Positions 38,613 through 46,846 of a stretch of DNA of 64,000 bases are shown one piece after another. Below the pieces are notes generated by a model. The model made no database searches. It had not been told where the DNA came from and worked only from the letters and a program-made list of their open reading frames with translations. The stretch spans positions 185,397 through 249,396 of the forward strand of contig JAIXYQ010000009.1 of NCBI GenBank assembly GCA_027490145.1, read 5' to 3'. The position numbers were made by a program, and so were the translations under genes. How positions within the stretch are numbered: the first letter of the stretch is position 1; each line of letters starts with the position of its first letter. Origin of the DNA: Planctomycetaceae bacterium (GTDB taxonomy: Bacteria > Planctomycetota > Phycisphaerae > Phycisphaerales > SM1A02).

Positions 38613-39716
38613 TCAGGCTCCTTCCTCTTCCGATCGTCCACCCAAGCGCGAGGCGAGCGCATCCAAGACCCGCTGCCGGACCGCAGCGGCACCGGAGTTC
38701 CTCGCAAGATCGATCTGTTCGGCGATTCTTGGCCGCCACGCCGGGTCGAGCGGGTCGACGCGGTGAACAGTCATCCCGCCGCCGTACTCAAGCGCCGTAC
38801 AGGCGTCGTGGCACGGGCTGCACAGCGAACGAAGATCATCGACCAGTTCCGCGCCTCGGCGCTCGTAGGTCACATGGTGGACCTCCTCCGCCTCGGACTT
38901 GCAGAACACGCACAGTCCATGGTCGAGCGCGAGGCGCTCGAGCCGAACGCGGCTCCACCATCCGTCGGCTCGGGCAGGAGCGGCTTCGTCGTCGGCGAAC
39001 GCGACCTCGCCGTCGTGGGGCGGGTGGATCCTCGCCTCGACGCCCCAGCGCGGGGCATGGTCCATCACGCCGAAGGCCCGCGCGTCGTCGTAGGCGACCC
39101 GAGCGTGGACCGGGACGGCCTCGCCTGCGGGTGCGTCCATCAGGATGCGCAGACCGTCAGCTGGGTACTCGACGCCCGAGCCGTGCCAAGGCGCCGTTGC
39201 GAGTGCGTCGAGCAGCTTGGTGTCATGGACGACACCTGCGAACACGGGCGAGCCGGGCACGCAGCACTTGCGGCCGAGGAACACAGGCCATATCGGGTCG
39301 GTGAGCCACGCCGCGATCTCGTCGATCAGCGCGGGATCACCCTCGAGTCCTGCGACGAACGATGCATCGAAGAGGTACTCGCGGCGAGAGAGCAGCGTCT
39401 CGGGCTCCTTCGTGCTCGCCGTCAACTTCACGACACCTTCTGCCGATAGGATCCCGTAGCCCGCACCTGCTGTGTGGTAGTCCCAGCCCCGGACACCAGG
39501 GCGATCCACGCGGACCGCAAACCGCAGCGGACGGAGGCGATCGAGGTGCGCGTCTGCCTCGCTGCGCGAGATGCCTCCAGCACACAAGATCAGGCCCAGC
39601 ACGCCCGACTTGGTTGGCGCGTCCGCTGTCCGCCGAAGCTGAAAGCGCGACCCGTCGCCCCACGATTGCATGGGCGCTTCCAGTCGAAGCAGGATCGTCG
39701 AGCGCGGAGCCGTCAT
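38613..39716 (-). CDS. cas5e: Cas5e fused to a C-terminal HNH nuclease domain
   Basis: 367 residues; ordinary Cas5e is about 225-240. Residues 1-~245 are Cas5: LLRLEAPMQSWGDGSRFQLR, PTKSGVLGLI, the Gly-rich YHTAGAGYGIL, REYLFDASFVAGLEGD and VFLGRKCCVP. Residues 255-310 form an HNH nuclease: Cys269-x2-Cys272 (CVFCK), His280-His281 (EVHHVTYERRG), then LRSLC299SPC302H303. The metal ligands and the HH catalytic pair are intact. A ~55-residue tail follows. No cas3 exists in the window, so the HNH domain is the obvious candidate for target cutting. Starts with ATGA overlap on cas7e. HNH-fused Cas5 in type I-E was reported in large-scale CRISPR mining (2023); I recall the label I-E2 but cannot check it. 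Confidence 0.93.
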   Translation of the reverse strand: MTAPRSTILLRLEAPMQSWGDGSRFQLRRTADAPTKSGVLGLILCAGGISRSEADAHLDRLRPLRFAVRVDRPGVRGWDYHTAGAGYGILSAEGVVKLTASTKEPETLLSRREYLFDASFVAGLEGDPALIDEIAAWLTDPIWPVFLGRKCCVPGSPVFAGVVHDTKLLDALATAPWHGSGVEYPADGLRILMDAPAGEAVPVHARVAYDDARAFGVMDHAPRWGVEARIHPPHDGEVAFADDEAAPARADGWWSRVRLERLALDHGLCVFCKSEAEEVHHVTYERRGAELVDDLRSLCSPCHDACTALEYGGGMTVHRVDPLDPAWRPRIAEQIDLARNSGAAAVRQRVLDALASRLGGRSEEEGA

Positions 39717-40975
39717 CGCGCCCCCGCGAGGATCGCCTTCCGCATGGCCTGCTCGAGGTCGGCGTACCGCTCGACCATCTGCGCACCGGCCAGCACGCCG
39801 CTGGCGTCGCCCGCTGCAAGTGCTACCCGGTTGAGCCCTTCCGGTTCAAACCTCGACGCGACATCGGTCACGTAGCCGCGGAGCCGCGCCGCTGAACGAG
39901 CCATAAGACTGCCTTCGCCATGGAGCGCAACCGCCTCAAGGAAGGCGTTAGCGTAGCTGAGCGGCTGTCGCCGCGGCGAGACCTCGCAGAGGAGGAAATC
40001 AGGCACCGAGTGTGCGGCGAAGTTGTTCTGCTTGGCGGTCGGCCCGGCATGGACCACCGCGTTCAGCAGTGCGCAAGCGGCATTTGCGAGCTCGGTGTCC
40101 GACAGCATGGTCGTCGGGGACGCACGGCCATCGATGCGGACATTACGACGCAGCCCCTCAAGATCGAGGTTCAGATAGCGGTAATAGACGGCCGAGTTGA
40201 AGAAGGTCGAGGTTTCGCCGCCGCTCACGAAGCCTGCGCCCCGATCGCGGGAAAGGTCGTCCATCGCGGTGAAATAGTCGCGCTCGATCCGTACCTCGTG
40301 CGTGCTGATCGCATGCGCGACCTGGCACGCCGCCTCGACATCGTCCACGAGCTCGCTAGTGGTCATACGCCCGAACATCCCGATGTCGACCGTGATCAGA
40401 CGGCTCGCATCCTTGATCGCAAGGTCGAGCGGATGGATCTTGTCCTTCTTGCCTGTGCCACCCTCGGACTCTGCCGGCTTTGCGGGCTTCTTCTCCTTCT
40501 TCTCCGTCTTGTCCTTCTTTGAGCCGCCCTCAAGCCACTCGGCGAGACCGCCCTCCTTTCGGCCCGCCGCATCGGCGATCGCGGAGGCAATCAGGTGTGC
40601 GAAGCTGAGCGGGAAGAACACAAGCTGTCCCGTCTGCACGCCCTCGTCGCCCGCGTCCTCGGAGGCTCCACCCTCCTTCTTGAAGGCGGAGGCGATCTTG
40701 AGCTCGATCTGGGTGAGCTTGTCGTCATCGAGACCAGCGACGCCCTTTGCCCGCAGGGCCTTTCCGACGAGCGCCGGGAGCTGCCGCGTGCGGACACCAA
40801 CGCCGCGGTCGAGCTGCTGGAACACGGCCGACTCGCGCATGCGTCGCTTGAGGCACTGGCTCGAGATGCGGCCGCGGGTGACGCCGCCGAAGAGCGCGCT
40901 CTTCGGTTGGCCGCGGTCGTCGCGGTTAAGGTTGCCGGGCGGGAAGCTCTGAAGTGCGTGGATCTGGATGAACAT
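39713..40975 (-). CDS. cas7e: Cas7e (Cse4/CasC) Cascade backbone protein
   Basis: 420 residues, longer than E. coli CasC (363). Starts MFIQIHALQSFPPGNLNRDD and has KSALFGGVTRGRISSQCLKR and VDIGMFGRMT, the family signatures. Residues ~150-180 are a Lys/Glu-rich low-complexity insertion (SKKDKTEKKEKKPAKPAES) that explains most of the extra length. Polymerises along the crRNA. GGAG lies six bases before the ATG; 17 bases separate it from the cas8e stop. Confidence 0.95.
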   Translation of the reverse strand: MFIQIHALQSFPPGNLNRDDRGQPKSALFGGVTRGRISSQCLKRRMRESAVFQQLDRGVGVRTRQLPALVGKALRAKGVAGLDDDKLTQIELKIASAFKKEGGASEDAGDEGVQTGQLVFFPLSFAHLIASAIADAAGRKEGGLAEWLEGGSKKDKTEKKEKKPAKPAESEGGTGKKDKIHPLDLAIKDASRLITVDIGMFGRMTTSELVDDVEAACQVAHAISTHEVRIERDYFTAMDDLSRDRGAGFVSGGETSTFFNSAVYYRYLNLDLEGLRRNVRIDGRASPTTMLSDTELANAACALLNAVVHAGPTAKQNNFAAHSVPDFLLCEVSPRRQPLSYANAFLEAVALHGEGSLMARSAARLRGYVTDVASRFEPEGLNRVALAAGDASGVLAGAQMVERYADLEQAMRKAILAGAR

Positions 40976-40992
40976 GTTCTTCTCCGAGAGGT

Positions 40993-42627
40993 CTATTGTG
41001 AGGAGTTGTGTAGGAAGGCGCCCAGTTCGACCCAGGCGATCGAGGTGCCGCGGGTGATTTGTTCGTCGACGGCGGATGCAAGTGCGAGTTCGAGCGCGCG
41101 GCCACGAGGCGGCGCAACGGGATACGGCTCCTCGCCGCCCTCTTCACTCCGCGTACGGCTCGCTTGCCTTCTGGGAAGCACCTCGAGCAGTGGAGCGAGG
41201 AGAGCATTGGACGACACCGACCTTCGTTCGGAAGGCGCCAGCGCCATGAGCTTGAGCAGGATCCACGCGGCCTCGCGGCGGAACGACGATCGACCGCCGG
41301 AGCGCACGCGCCAGTACACCGCGGAGAACACGGCGAAGGCCTCTGGATCATCGTTCATCAGGCGGCCAAGCGCATTACGCAGGAGCAGCCAGTCGGCGTC
41401 GCTGAGGGCCGCGACAGCCGCGGAAACGAAGCGCCCGATGGAGGTACGGACCGCGGGCGCTACCGCCGAGCGCTTCCAGCCGACTGCGACCTCACCGAGT
41501 GGGTTGTTCTTGTCATCAAGCGGCAGCGCGTCTGCGCCGTGATGCGCCGGGCGGCGCGGCACGAGCTCCGAGAGCGCTCCCACCTCGATGCGCCGATGGT
41601 CATAGGTCTTGTTGTTCGCGGGGTTCGTGCAAGGCACCACGACCGAGAGCGCGGAAGGGGCGCCGCTCGCTGTGGCCGACGCACCGTGCAGCCACCGCAG
41701 GTCTTCGGCGGTCGCCCCGCTCAATTCTGAACTGCTCCTGATCGGCTCTGAGGTCTTCGCTGAGTAAACGAACGCGGGATCGCGCCAGCCGAACGACTCG
41801 GACTTCCCGTCGGCGCCCTTCGGCTTCTTGACTCCCTCGTTCTTCTTGTAACTAATGCGGTCGACGACCAGGCCGCGGGCGCCGCACAGCTGACAGGCAC
41901 CTTCAACGGTGGGCGCCGGGATGTGCAGCCTGCGTGGATTCCAAGTAAGGCCTTCGAGGAACGGAATGGCCTTGTCGAGATCCCTCGGCTTGAAGGTTCC
42001 GCTCCAGGTTGGCGACCCGAGAGGTGCGGACACATCCACAAGCAGGAGGCTAAGCGTCTCGGCGAGCGTCGCACCCCGGGGCGTGATCGTGATCGGCGGC
42101 GCGCCATGGATCGAGGGCGTGAGGCCGGCGCCGCCCGACTGCGACCAAGGGACCAACCTCAGGACACCGCGCACCACGCAGGGAACGCAGAGGGCCGACT
42201 TCATGTCGCGCGAGTGATTGAAGTGCGCGATGTTTGTGCCCGTCGCGATCTCGGCGAACAGCGAGCCGACCGGCTTCGCGGGCTTCGGATCTGCTGCGCA
42301 CGGATCCTGTAGGAACGGACGCTCCGGATCGAACAGGTTGAAGTGCTCGCGCTCTGCGGCGAGGGCCGAGATGACCTTGGCGGGAACACCGCCCCCGAAG
42401 AGTTTCTCCCGAAGCGCTGGCAACCCACCCCCGAAGTCCGCCTTCCAGTAGAGCAACGTGACGAGGAAACGGTGGACCGCGAACTCGTCGAGCGGGCTGC
42501 TCTCAGCGATGAGCCGCAGCGAGGCGGCATCACGGAGCGCATCGATTGGGGAGAGCTTCCGCCACGCACCGTTGAGTGATGCGGCGTTGACCCACGGCTT
42601 CTCCAGGATGTTCCATTGATCCTTCAC
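40993..42627 (-). CDS. cas8e: Cas8e (Cse1/CasA) Cascade large subunit
   Basis: 544 residues from the GTG at 42627, which has GGAG six bases upstream (the frame is open to a GTG at 42645). N-terminus DQWNILEKPWVN, then NLFDPERPFLQDP, the loop TGTNIAHFNHSRD (counterpart of the L1 loop used in PAM/nonself recognition), a CxxC (CQLCG, Cys245/Cys248) and an all-helical C-terminal ~180 residues. No separate cse2/cas11 gene follows, so the helical end may cover a Cas11-like role; that is inference. First gene of the operon. Confidence 0.92.
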   Translation of the reverse strand: MKDQWNILEKPWVNAASLNGAWRKLSPIDALRDAASLRLIAESSPLDEFAVHRFLVTLLYWKADFGGGLPALREKLFGGGVPAKVISALAAEREHFNLFDPERPFLQDPCAADPKPAKPVGSLFAEIATGTNIAHFNHSRDMKSALCVPCVVRGVLRLVPWSQSGGAGLTPSIHGAPPITITPRGATLAETLSLLLVDVSAPLGSPTWSGTFKPRDLDKAIPFLEGLTWNPRRLHIPAPTVEGACQLCGARGLVVDRISYKKNEGVKKPKGADGKSESFGWRDPAFVYSAKTSEPIRSSSELSGATAEDLRWLHGASATASGAPSALSVVVPCTNPANNKTYDHRRIEVGALSELVPRRPAHHGADALPLDDKNNPLGEVAVGWKRSAVAPAVRTSIGRFVSAAVAALSDADWLLLRNALGRLMNDDPEAFAVFSAVYWRVRSGGRSSFRREAAWILLKLMALAPSERRSVSSNALLAPLLEVLPRRQASRTRSEEGGEEPYPVAPPRGRALELALASAVDEQITRGTSIAWVELGAFLHNSSQ

Positions 42628-43124
42628 CACTATCTCCGGAGGCACAGGCCGGCCAGATGTCCCGAAACCTATTTGAGGGTAGCAGAGGCTCGTGTTGCTG
42701 TGTTAGCACGCCCTGAGGGGCATTCAGGCTTACCTATGGTGGGGTGCTTAGGGAGGGAGGCGGTGTTGACCAAACCACCAACGGCGGTTCGGGCGTGGCG
42801 GGCCGAGCGAGGGAGGCCACCACGGCCTTCACCTTGGGCCGTCCAAGGTCAAAACGCCAAACCGTTTCCTTAAAAGGCTACCGAAGATCCTCCCCCCGAA
42901 CGAACCGACCACATCTATAAGCAGGCGGGTAGGTAATTGACCTAAACGAGGAATCCACTGAGTCAAATGATCGTGTGGCAGCCTGTCAGCTACCGGAAGG
43001 GATGCATCACGCGGTCACGTCGCGCAGAACGACACCACCTCGCGAAGGGCAGCGCATGGAAGCACCGAGAGGACCGACGCGGCTCTGATAAGGACGAGTC
43101 CGTATATCAACTACGCTCCGCCCC
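42628..43124. other. divergent regulatory region between cas8e and the DUF2075 gene
   Basis: About 497 bases without a supported gene. It contains a 7-bp hairpin ACCTTGG/CCAAGGT (42831-42849), a palindrome that could be an operator, and a less GC-rich stretch at 42855-42975. TACCCT at 42681-42676 (minus) is a possible cas -10 but has no good -35. No cas3 fragment is visible. Confidence 0.45.
43112..43124 (+). promoter_or_regulatory. leaderless -10 element for the DUF2075 gene
   Basis: TACGCT (43112-43117), seven bases, ATG at 43125, no Shine-Dalgarno. Confidence 0.4.
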
Positions 43125-45275
43125 ATGCTCCTGACCGTTGACGACTTCCGGACGCGCGTCTACGCGGGGCTCGATGGGTTGGTGCACGACCTGGAGCGGC
43201 ACACGCGGCGCTCGACGGATGCAGAGCGGACGGCCTGGCGCAACTCGCTGCCGACCTTGGCTGAAGTCCTGAAGCATGAGTCGCTCGGCGATCTGCACAT
43301 TCGCCTGGGGCCGGCACCCGGCCTGATCTTGGAGTACCGGCTGCCCAGTTCGCCATCGATGGCTGACGCGGTGCTCTTGGGCAGGGGGCCAGCCGGGCCC
43401 GCGGCGCTCATCGTCGAGCTCAAGGATTGGACCACCCGCGGCGACCAGCCCGGCTCGCGGCCCGGACTGGTCATGCACCAGAACCGAGAGACGTCCCACC
43501 CAAGCGATCAGGTCAAGGGGTATGTCGACTGGTGCCGGCTTTACCACAGCGCCGTGCAGGACGCCAAGGCCAGCGTCCACGGGTGCGCGTTCTTCACCTT
43601 TGCTTCGGATGTCGCGGCCTACCGCGCAGAGCCACATGCTGGACTGGTCGGCGAGTTCCCGGTCTTCGCGCGAAACGGCCCGGATCTGGCCGAGCACTTC
43701 CCACGATTCATCACCGATCGATTGATCGGTGGTGATCCGGAGTTCGCCGAGGCCTTTGAGCAGGGGGTCTACCGACAGGATCGGGGCTTTGTGGTGCAGG
43801 TCGCCGCGACGCTTCGCAACAGGACGACCAGCCCATTCGTGCTGCTCGATGGACAGCGCGAGGGCTTCGAAAAGTGCATGCGCGAGGTCGAGCGGATCCT
43901 GCGCCCGGCACGCCCGCAAGTGCGGCGGAAGACCAGCGAGAAGAGCGTGATCATCATTGACGGACCACCGGGTTCGGGGAAGTCAGCCATCGCGGCGCAC
44001 CTGTGGTCCGCCATCGCCGCGGACCAGATGATTGATGGCAGCGTCGTGCTGACCACGACCTCGGTCTCGCAACGCAACAACTGGGAAGCGCTGTTCCAAC
44101 GTGCGAGCGGCAAGTCTGCCGCACGCGGCATGGTCATCGGCGCCAACCAGTACAACCCCGGACTGAACCAGAAGTGGCTGGCTGCCGAGCGCGCGGCCGG
44201 GCACGCCACCGAGATCCCCGATTGGCGGGCGAATGTGGCGCGATACCGGAAGCACCATGATCAGCTGCGGCACCCCGACGACCACATCGCGGTCTCCATC
44301 GTGGATGAGGCGCACGCGCTGATCGACCCGACGGCGCCTGGGGCGCGCGGGATTTCCGCATCCGGCTGGCAGCTGCATGCGGGCCCACAGGCTTGGCACA
44401 TCATCCGCGGTTCACGCGTCAGCATCTTCCTGCTTGACGGGCGCCAGAGCTACCGGGACAACGAAACCACGAGCATCGAAGCCATCAAGCGGTACGCCAA
44501 GGACCACGGGTGCAAGAGCGTTGAGGTGGTGAGCCTGCACGACACGCAGTTCCGGTGCGGCGGATCACGGGAGTACGTGGCGTGGCTCGAGGGCGCGCTG
44601 GCCGATGCACCCGGAGACGATTCGAGCGGCATGCAGCCTGGGCGCCGCTCGACCACGACGGCATGGCGCCAGTCCAATGGCGGTCCGTTCGGGTTCACCA
44701 TCCACGAGCGGCTCTCGGCCATGGACGCAGCGCTCAGGTCAGCCATCAGCTCGGGCAGGACGGCACGCCTCGTGGCGTCGTATGCGCGGCCCTGGGCGAC
44801 CAAGGGCGTGTTGAACCCCCATGGGCTCAGTGCTTCCCAGATGGACTTTCTGCTGCCGGATCGCCGTGGCGAACAGCCCTCGTGGCATCGGATCTGGAAC
44901 TTCACGCCCGACGAGGAGTACTCGACGTTCATCCAGGCACCGGAGGGCAGTCCGATCGCCCGTGATCCCTTGTGGGAAGTCGGTTGCCCGTACGTGGTCC
45001 GAGGATTCGACTTTGATGAGGTCGGCTTGGTCTGGCTGAGCGACCTGGTTTGGCGCACGAACCGCTGGCTGGTGCAGCCGGAACACGTCCACGAGTCCGC
45101 CTTGAAGTTGACCCGCGGCCGGGCGCGGCGGGGCGACAAGAAGGCGCAGGCTGAACTCATCGAGCGACTGAAGCGGGGCTACCGAATCCTGCTGACCCGG
45201 GCCATCCGCGGCATGCATGTCTGGTTCGAGGACGCGGAGACGGAAGCGCACATCAGGGAGTGGCTGGGAGCGTGA
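43125..45275 (+). CDS. DUF2075-type P-loop ATPase/helicase-like protein with possible nuclease motif
   Basis: 716 residues. Residues ~80-105 contain ADAVLLGR...ALIVELKDW, an Asp...Glu-x-Lys pattern like a PD-(D/E)xK nuclease. The P-loop is IIIDGPPGSGKSAIAAHLW (near residue 285) and Walker B is VSIVDEAHAL (near 390), with later SF1-like parts LLDGRQSY, FRCGGS, YVVRGFDFDEVGLVW and RGYRILLTRAIRGMHVWF. This is the DUF2075 ATPase group that often accompanies defence genes. It is not Cas3: no HD domain, no DEAD/H SF2 core. Divergent from the cas operon; a functional link is unproven. Confidence 0.75.
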   Translation: MLLTVDDFRTRVYAGLDGLVHDLERHTRRSTDAERTAWRNSLPTLAEVLKHESLGDLHIRLGPAPGLILEYRLPSSPSMADAVLLGRGPAGPAALIVELKDWTTRGDQPGSRPGLVMHQNRETSHPSDQVKGYVDWCRLYHSAVQDAKASVHGCAFFTFASDVAAYRAEPHAGLVGEFPVFARNGPDLAEHFPRFITDRLIGGDPEFAEAFEQGVYRQDRGFVVQVAATLRNRTTSPFVLLDGQREGFEKCMREVERILRPARPQVRRKTSEKSVIIIDGPPGSGKSAIAAHLWSAIAADQMIDGSVVLTTTSVSQRNNWEALFQRASGKSAARGMVIGANQYNPGLNQKWLAAERAAGHATEIPDWRANVARYRKHHDQLRHPDDHIAVSIVDEAHALIDPTAPGARGISASGWQLHAGPQAWHIIRGSRVSIFLLDGRQSYRDNETTSIEAIKRYAKDHGCKSVEVVSLHDTQFRCGGSREYVAWLEGALADAPGDDSSGMQPGRRSTTTAWRQSNGGPFGFTIHERLSAMDAALRSAISSGRTARLVASYARPWATKGVLNPHGLSASQMDFLLPDRRGEQPSWHRIWNFTPDEEYSTFIQAPEGSPIARDPLWEVGCPYVVRGFDFDEVGLVWLSDLVWRTNRWLVQPEHVHESALKLTRGRARRGDKKAQAELIERLKRGYRILLTRAIRGMHVWFEDAETEAHIREWLGA

Positions 45276-45394
45276 AGGCCTTGGATTCCCCAGCATTCCC
45301 CGCTCCGCTATGCGATTTTACATAACACATATTATGGGCGGAAGGGCGGCCAAAGGGCTGGCGGGGAGCGCCCGTTGAGCGCTGCCAGCGGATC
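45276..45394. other. A/T-rich junction at the end of the defence island
   Basis: TGCGATTTTACATAACACATATTATG at 45311-45336 (two blocks) is a sharp A/T island in GC-rich DNA. It contains the inverted repeat CATAA (45321-45325) and TTATG (45332-45336). No integrase gene is nearby. It may mark an old insertion boundary or the 3' region of the ATPase gene; nothing stronger can be said. Confidence 0.3.
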
Positions 45395-45619
45395 TCACTC
45401 CGCCAGCTTCCTGAGCGCATCCTTGTAGCGAGCCATGATTCGGCGCCCGGCCTCGAGCTGGGCCTGTGCCTTGGAATCGACCCGGACGAGCTCGATCCCC
45501 GCCGCCGTTGGGCTTGCGAGCACCGTGTCTCCCGGACGGACATCCAGCAACTTCGCAACCTCTTCGGAGAGGACGATGGCCAAGTCATCGCCGACCTGTG
45601 TAACCCGGAGTTCGTGCAT
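45395..45619 (-). CDS. AbrB/MazE-family antitoxin-like DNA-binding protein, orphan
   Basis: 74 residues. Swapped-hairpin AbrB fold pattern: LRVTQVGDDLAIVLSEEVAKLLDVRPGDTVLASPTAAG. The C-terminal helix (QLEAGRRIMARYKDALRKLAE) is the type that neutralises Doc-like toxins. No toxin gene follows; the ~120 bases downstream are non-coding. Either a solitary regulator or the remains of a toxin-antitoxin pair. Confidence 0.8.
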   Translation of the reverse strand: MHELRVTQVGDDLAIVLSEEVAKLLDVRPGDTVLASPTAAGIELVRVDSKAQAQLEAGRRIMARYKDALRKLAE

Positions 45620-45631
45620 GGCGCTGTTGTA
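45620..45631 (-). promoter_or_regulatory. leaderless -10-like element for the AbrB-type gene
   Basis: TACAAC (45631-45626), six bases, ATG at 45619. The final T is replaced by C, so this is a weaker match. Confidence 0.25.
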
Positions 45632-45683
45632 TCACGGGCCTTGGCTGGCTCCGCCCGCATTCATGCCGATTCCGTGCCGTTCA

Positions 45684-45695
45684 TACCATTCGATG
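45684..45695 (+). promoter_or_regulatory. leaderless -10 element for the Fur-family gene
   Basis: TACCAT (45684-45689), six bases, ATG at 45696. It supports this ATG over the adjacent ATG at 45693. Confidence 0.4.
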
Positions 45696-46220
45696 ATGGC
45701 TCGCCAAGGCCAACTTCCGATCGGGCTCGCCGCTGGTGGCTCCGTTCCCGCAGCCACCCCCGGTCCCGTCATGGCGCCGTTGTGCAGCGTGTTCCGGCGG
45801 TTCCTGCGCACCAAGGGCCTGAAGTACACGGTCGAGCGCGCCGACGTCCTGGATGCGATCATCGCCCGAGACGGCCTGTTCGAAGTCGAGGAGCTGCTGC
45901 TCTCGATGCGCCAGCGCGGCCACCGCGTGAGCAAGGCCACGCTCTACCGCACGATCAAGCTGCTGCAGGACGCCGGCATCATCACGCAGGCGCTGTTCGA
46001 CTCCAAGCAGGCGCACTACCAGCTCATCTACGGCAAGGAACCGCGCGACTACATGGTCTGCATGAAGACCGGCCGGCTGGTCGAATTCCAGAGCGCCGAA
46101 CTCACCGCACTGCGGGACCGCATCTGTCGCCAGCTCGGCTGGTCGCCCGTGGGCCACCGGTTCCAGATCTACGCCGTCAGCCCCGAGGGCCAGCGGCAGC
46201 CCAACGATTCCGCGCGGTGA
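45696..46220 (+). CDS. Fur-family transcriptional regulator
   Basis: 174 residues. The winged helix shows LRTKGLKYTVERADVLDAII, LFEVEELLLSMRQRGHRVSKATLYRTIKLLQDAGII, the Fur DNA-binding pattern. The C-terminal dimer domain has HYQLIYGKEPRDYMVCMKTGRLVEF, where the usual HHHLIC and the CxxC zinc site are altered: only one Cys (MVCMKTG) remains. So the metal set may be reduced and the sensed ligand is unclear. The ~25-residue N-terminal extension is unconserved in appearance; an ATG at 45771 is an alternative start. Confidence 0.82.
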   Translation: MARQGQLPIGLAAGGSVPAATPGPVMAPLCSVFRRFLRTKGLKYTVERADVLDAIIARDGLFEVEELLLSMRQRGHRVSKATLYRTIKLLQDAGIITQALFDSKQAHYQLIYGKEPRDYMVCMKTGRLVEFQSAELTALRDRICRQLGWSPVGHRFQIYAVSPEGQRQPNDSAR

Positions 46221-46303
46221 GCGCGCGCCCGGTTCCGCACCGCATCGTCCAGCACAGGCACACCAACACGTGATCGGCCGCGCCCGCGCCTTGCCCAATC
46301 AAC

Positions 46304-46840
46304 TCAGCTGAACCACGCCAGCACGGCCGCCACGATGCCGCCGCCGGCCGTGAGCAGGCCAACCAGCAGGAACCCGCGACCGCCCGTGAGCAGCGTGATC
46401 GAGCAGAGCACGATCGACACCTGCAGCATCACCTCGGCCTGGTCGTAGCGATTGCCGCGGTCATCGGCCGCCTGCGCCGCTGCCTTGGCTACATCCGCCT
46501 GCTTCAGGATGCCCTCGTTCTCGGTCCTGTAATCGGCGTTCTTCGCCTCGAGCCGGGTGCGCAACGCAGCCATCGCCGCACGCTGCTCCGGCGTCGGTGA
46601 ACCGGCCTCGTCGATGGCGAGGTCATCGAGCGAGGACTCGTTGAGCGCCACGCGGATGCGCTTGGACTGGTACCAGGCGTAGCCGTTGGCGGCGCTGACC
46701 TCCTGCGCGAGCTTTTCGTTGTCCTGGTTGGTGCCCAGCGTGGCCACCACGGCCAGCACGATCGCGAGCACCGCGATCGCCACGCCGACCTTGCGTTCGT
46801 TGCTGTCCTTCGCGTCCTTGGGTACCTCGATGTCAGCCAT
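46304..46840 (-). CDS. DUF4337-type membrane protein
   Basis: 178 residues. N-terminal membrane helix (VGVAIAVLAIVLAVVATLG), a charged helical middle (NQDNEKLAQEVSAANGYAWYQSKRIRVAL) and two C-terminal helices (MLQVSIVLCSITLLTGGRGFLLVGLLTAGGGIVAAVLAWF). The NGYAWYQSKRIR pattern matches DUF4337 proteins. Function unknown. It starts six bases after the TsaE-YacG stop, so the two are probably cotranscribed. Confidence 0.78.
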   Translation of the reverse strand: MADIEVPKDAKDSNERKVGVAIAVLAIVLAVVATLGTNQDNEKLAQEVSAANGYAWYQSKRIRVALNESSLDDLAIDEAGSPTPEQRAAMAALRTRLEAKNADYRTENEGILKQADVAKAAAQAADDRGNRYDQAEVMLQVSIVLCSITLLTGGRGFLLVGLLTAGGGIVAAVLAWFS

Positions 46841-46846
46841 GTTCGT

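Noticed and set aside
42628..45275. Possible cas3 upstream of cas8e
   Set aside because: The only large gene there is a DUF2075-type ATPase on the opposite strand, without HD motif or SF2 helicase core.
45435..45695. Longer N-terminus for the Fur-family protein
   Set aside because: It would overlap the AbrB-like gene and shows no Fur character; TACCAT with 6-base spacing supports 45696.
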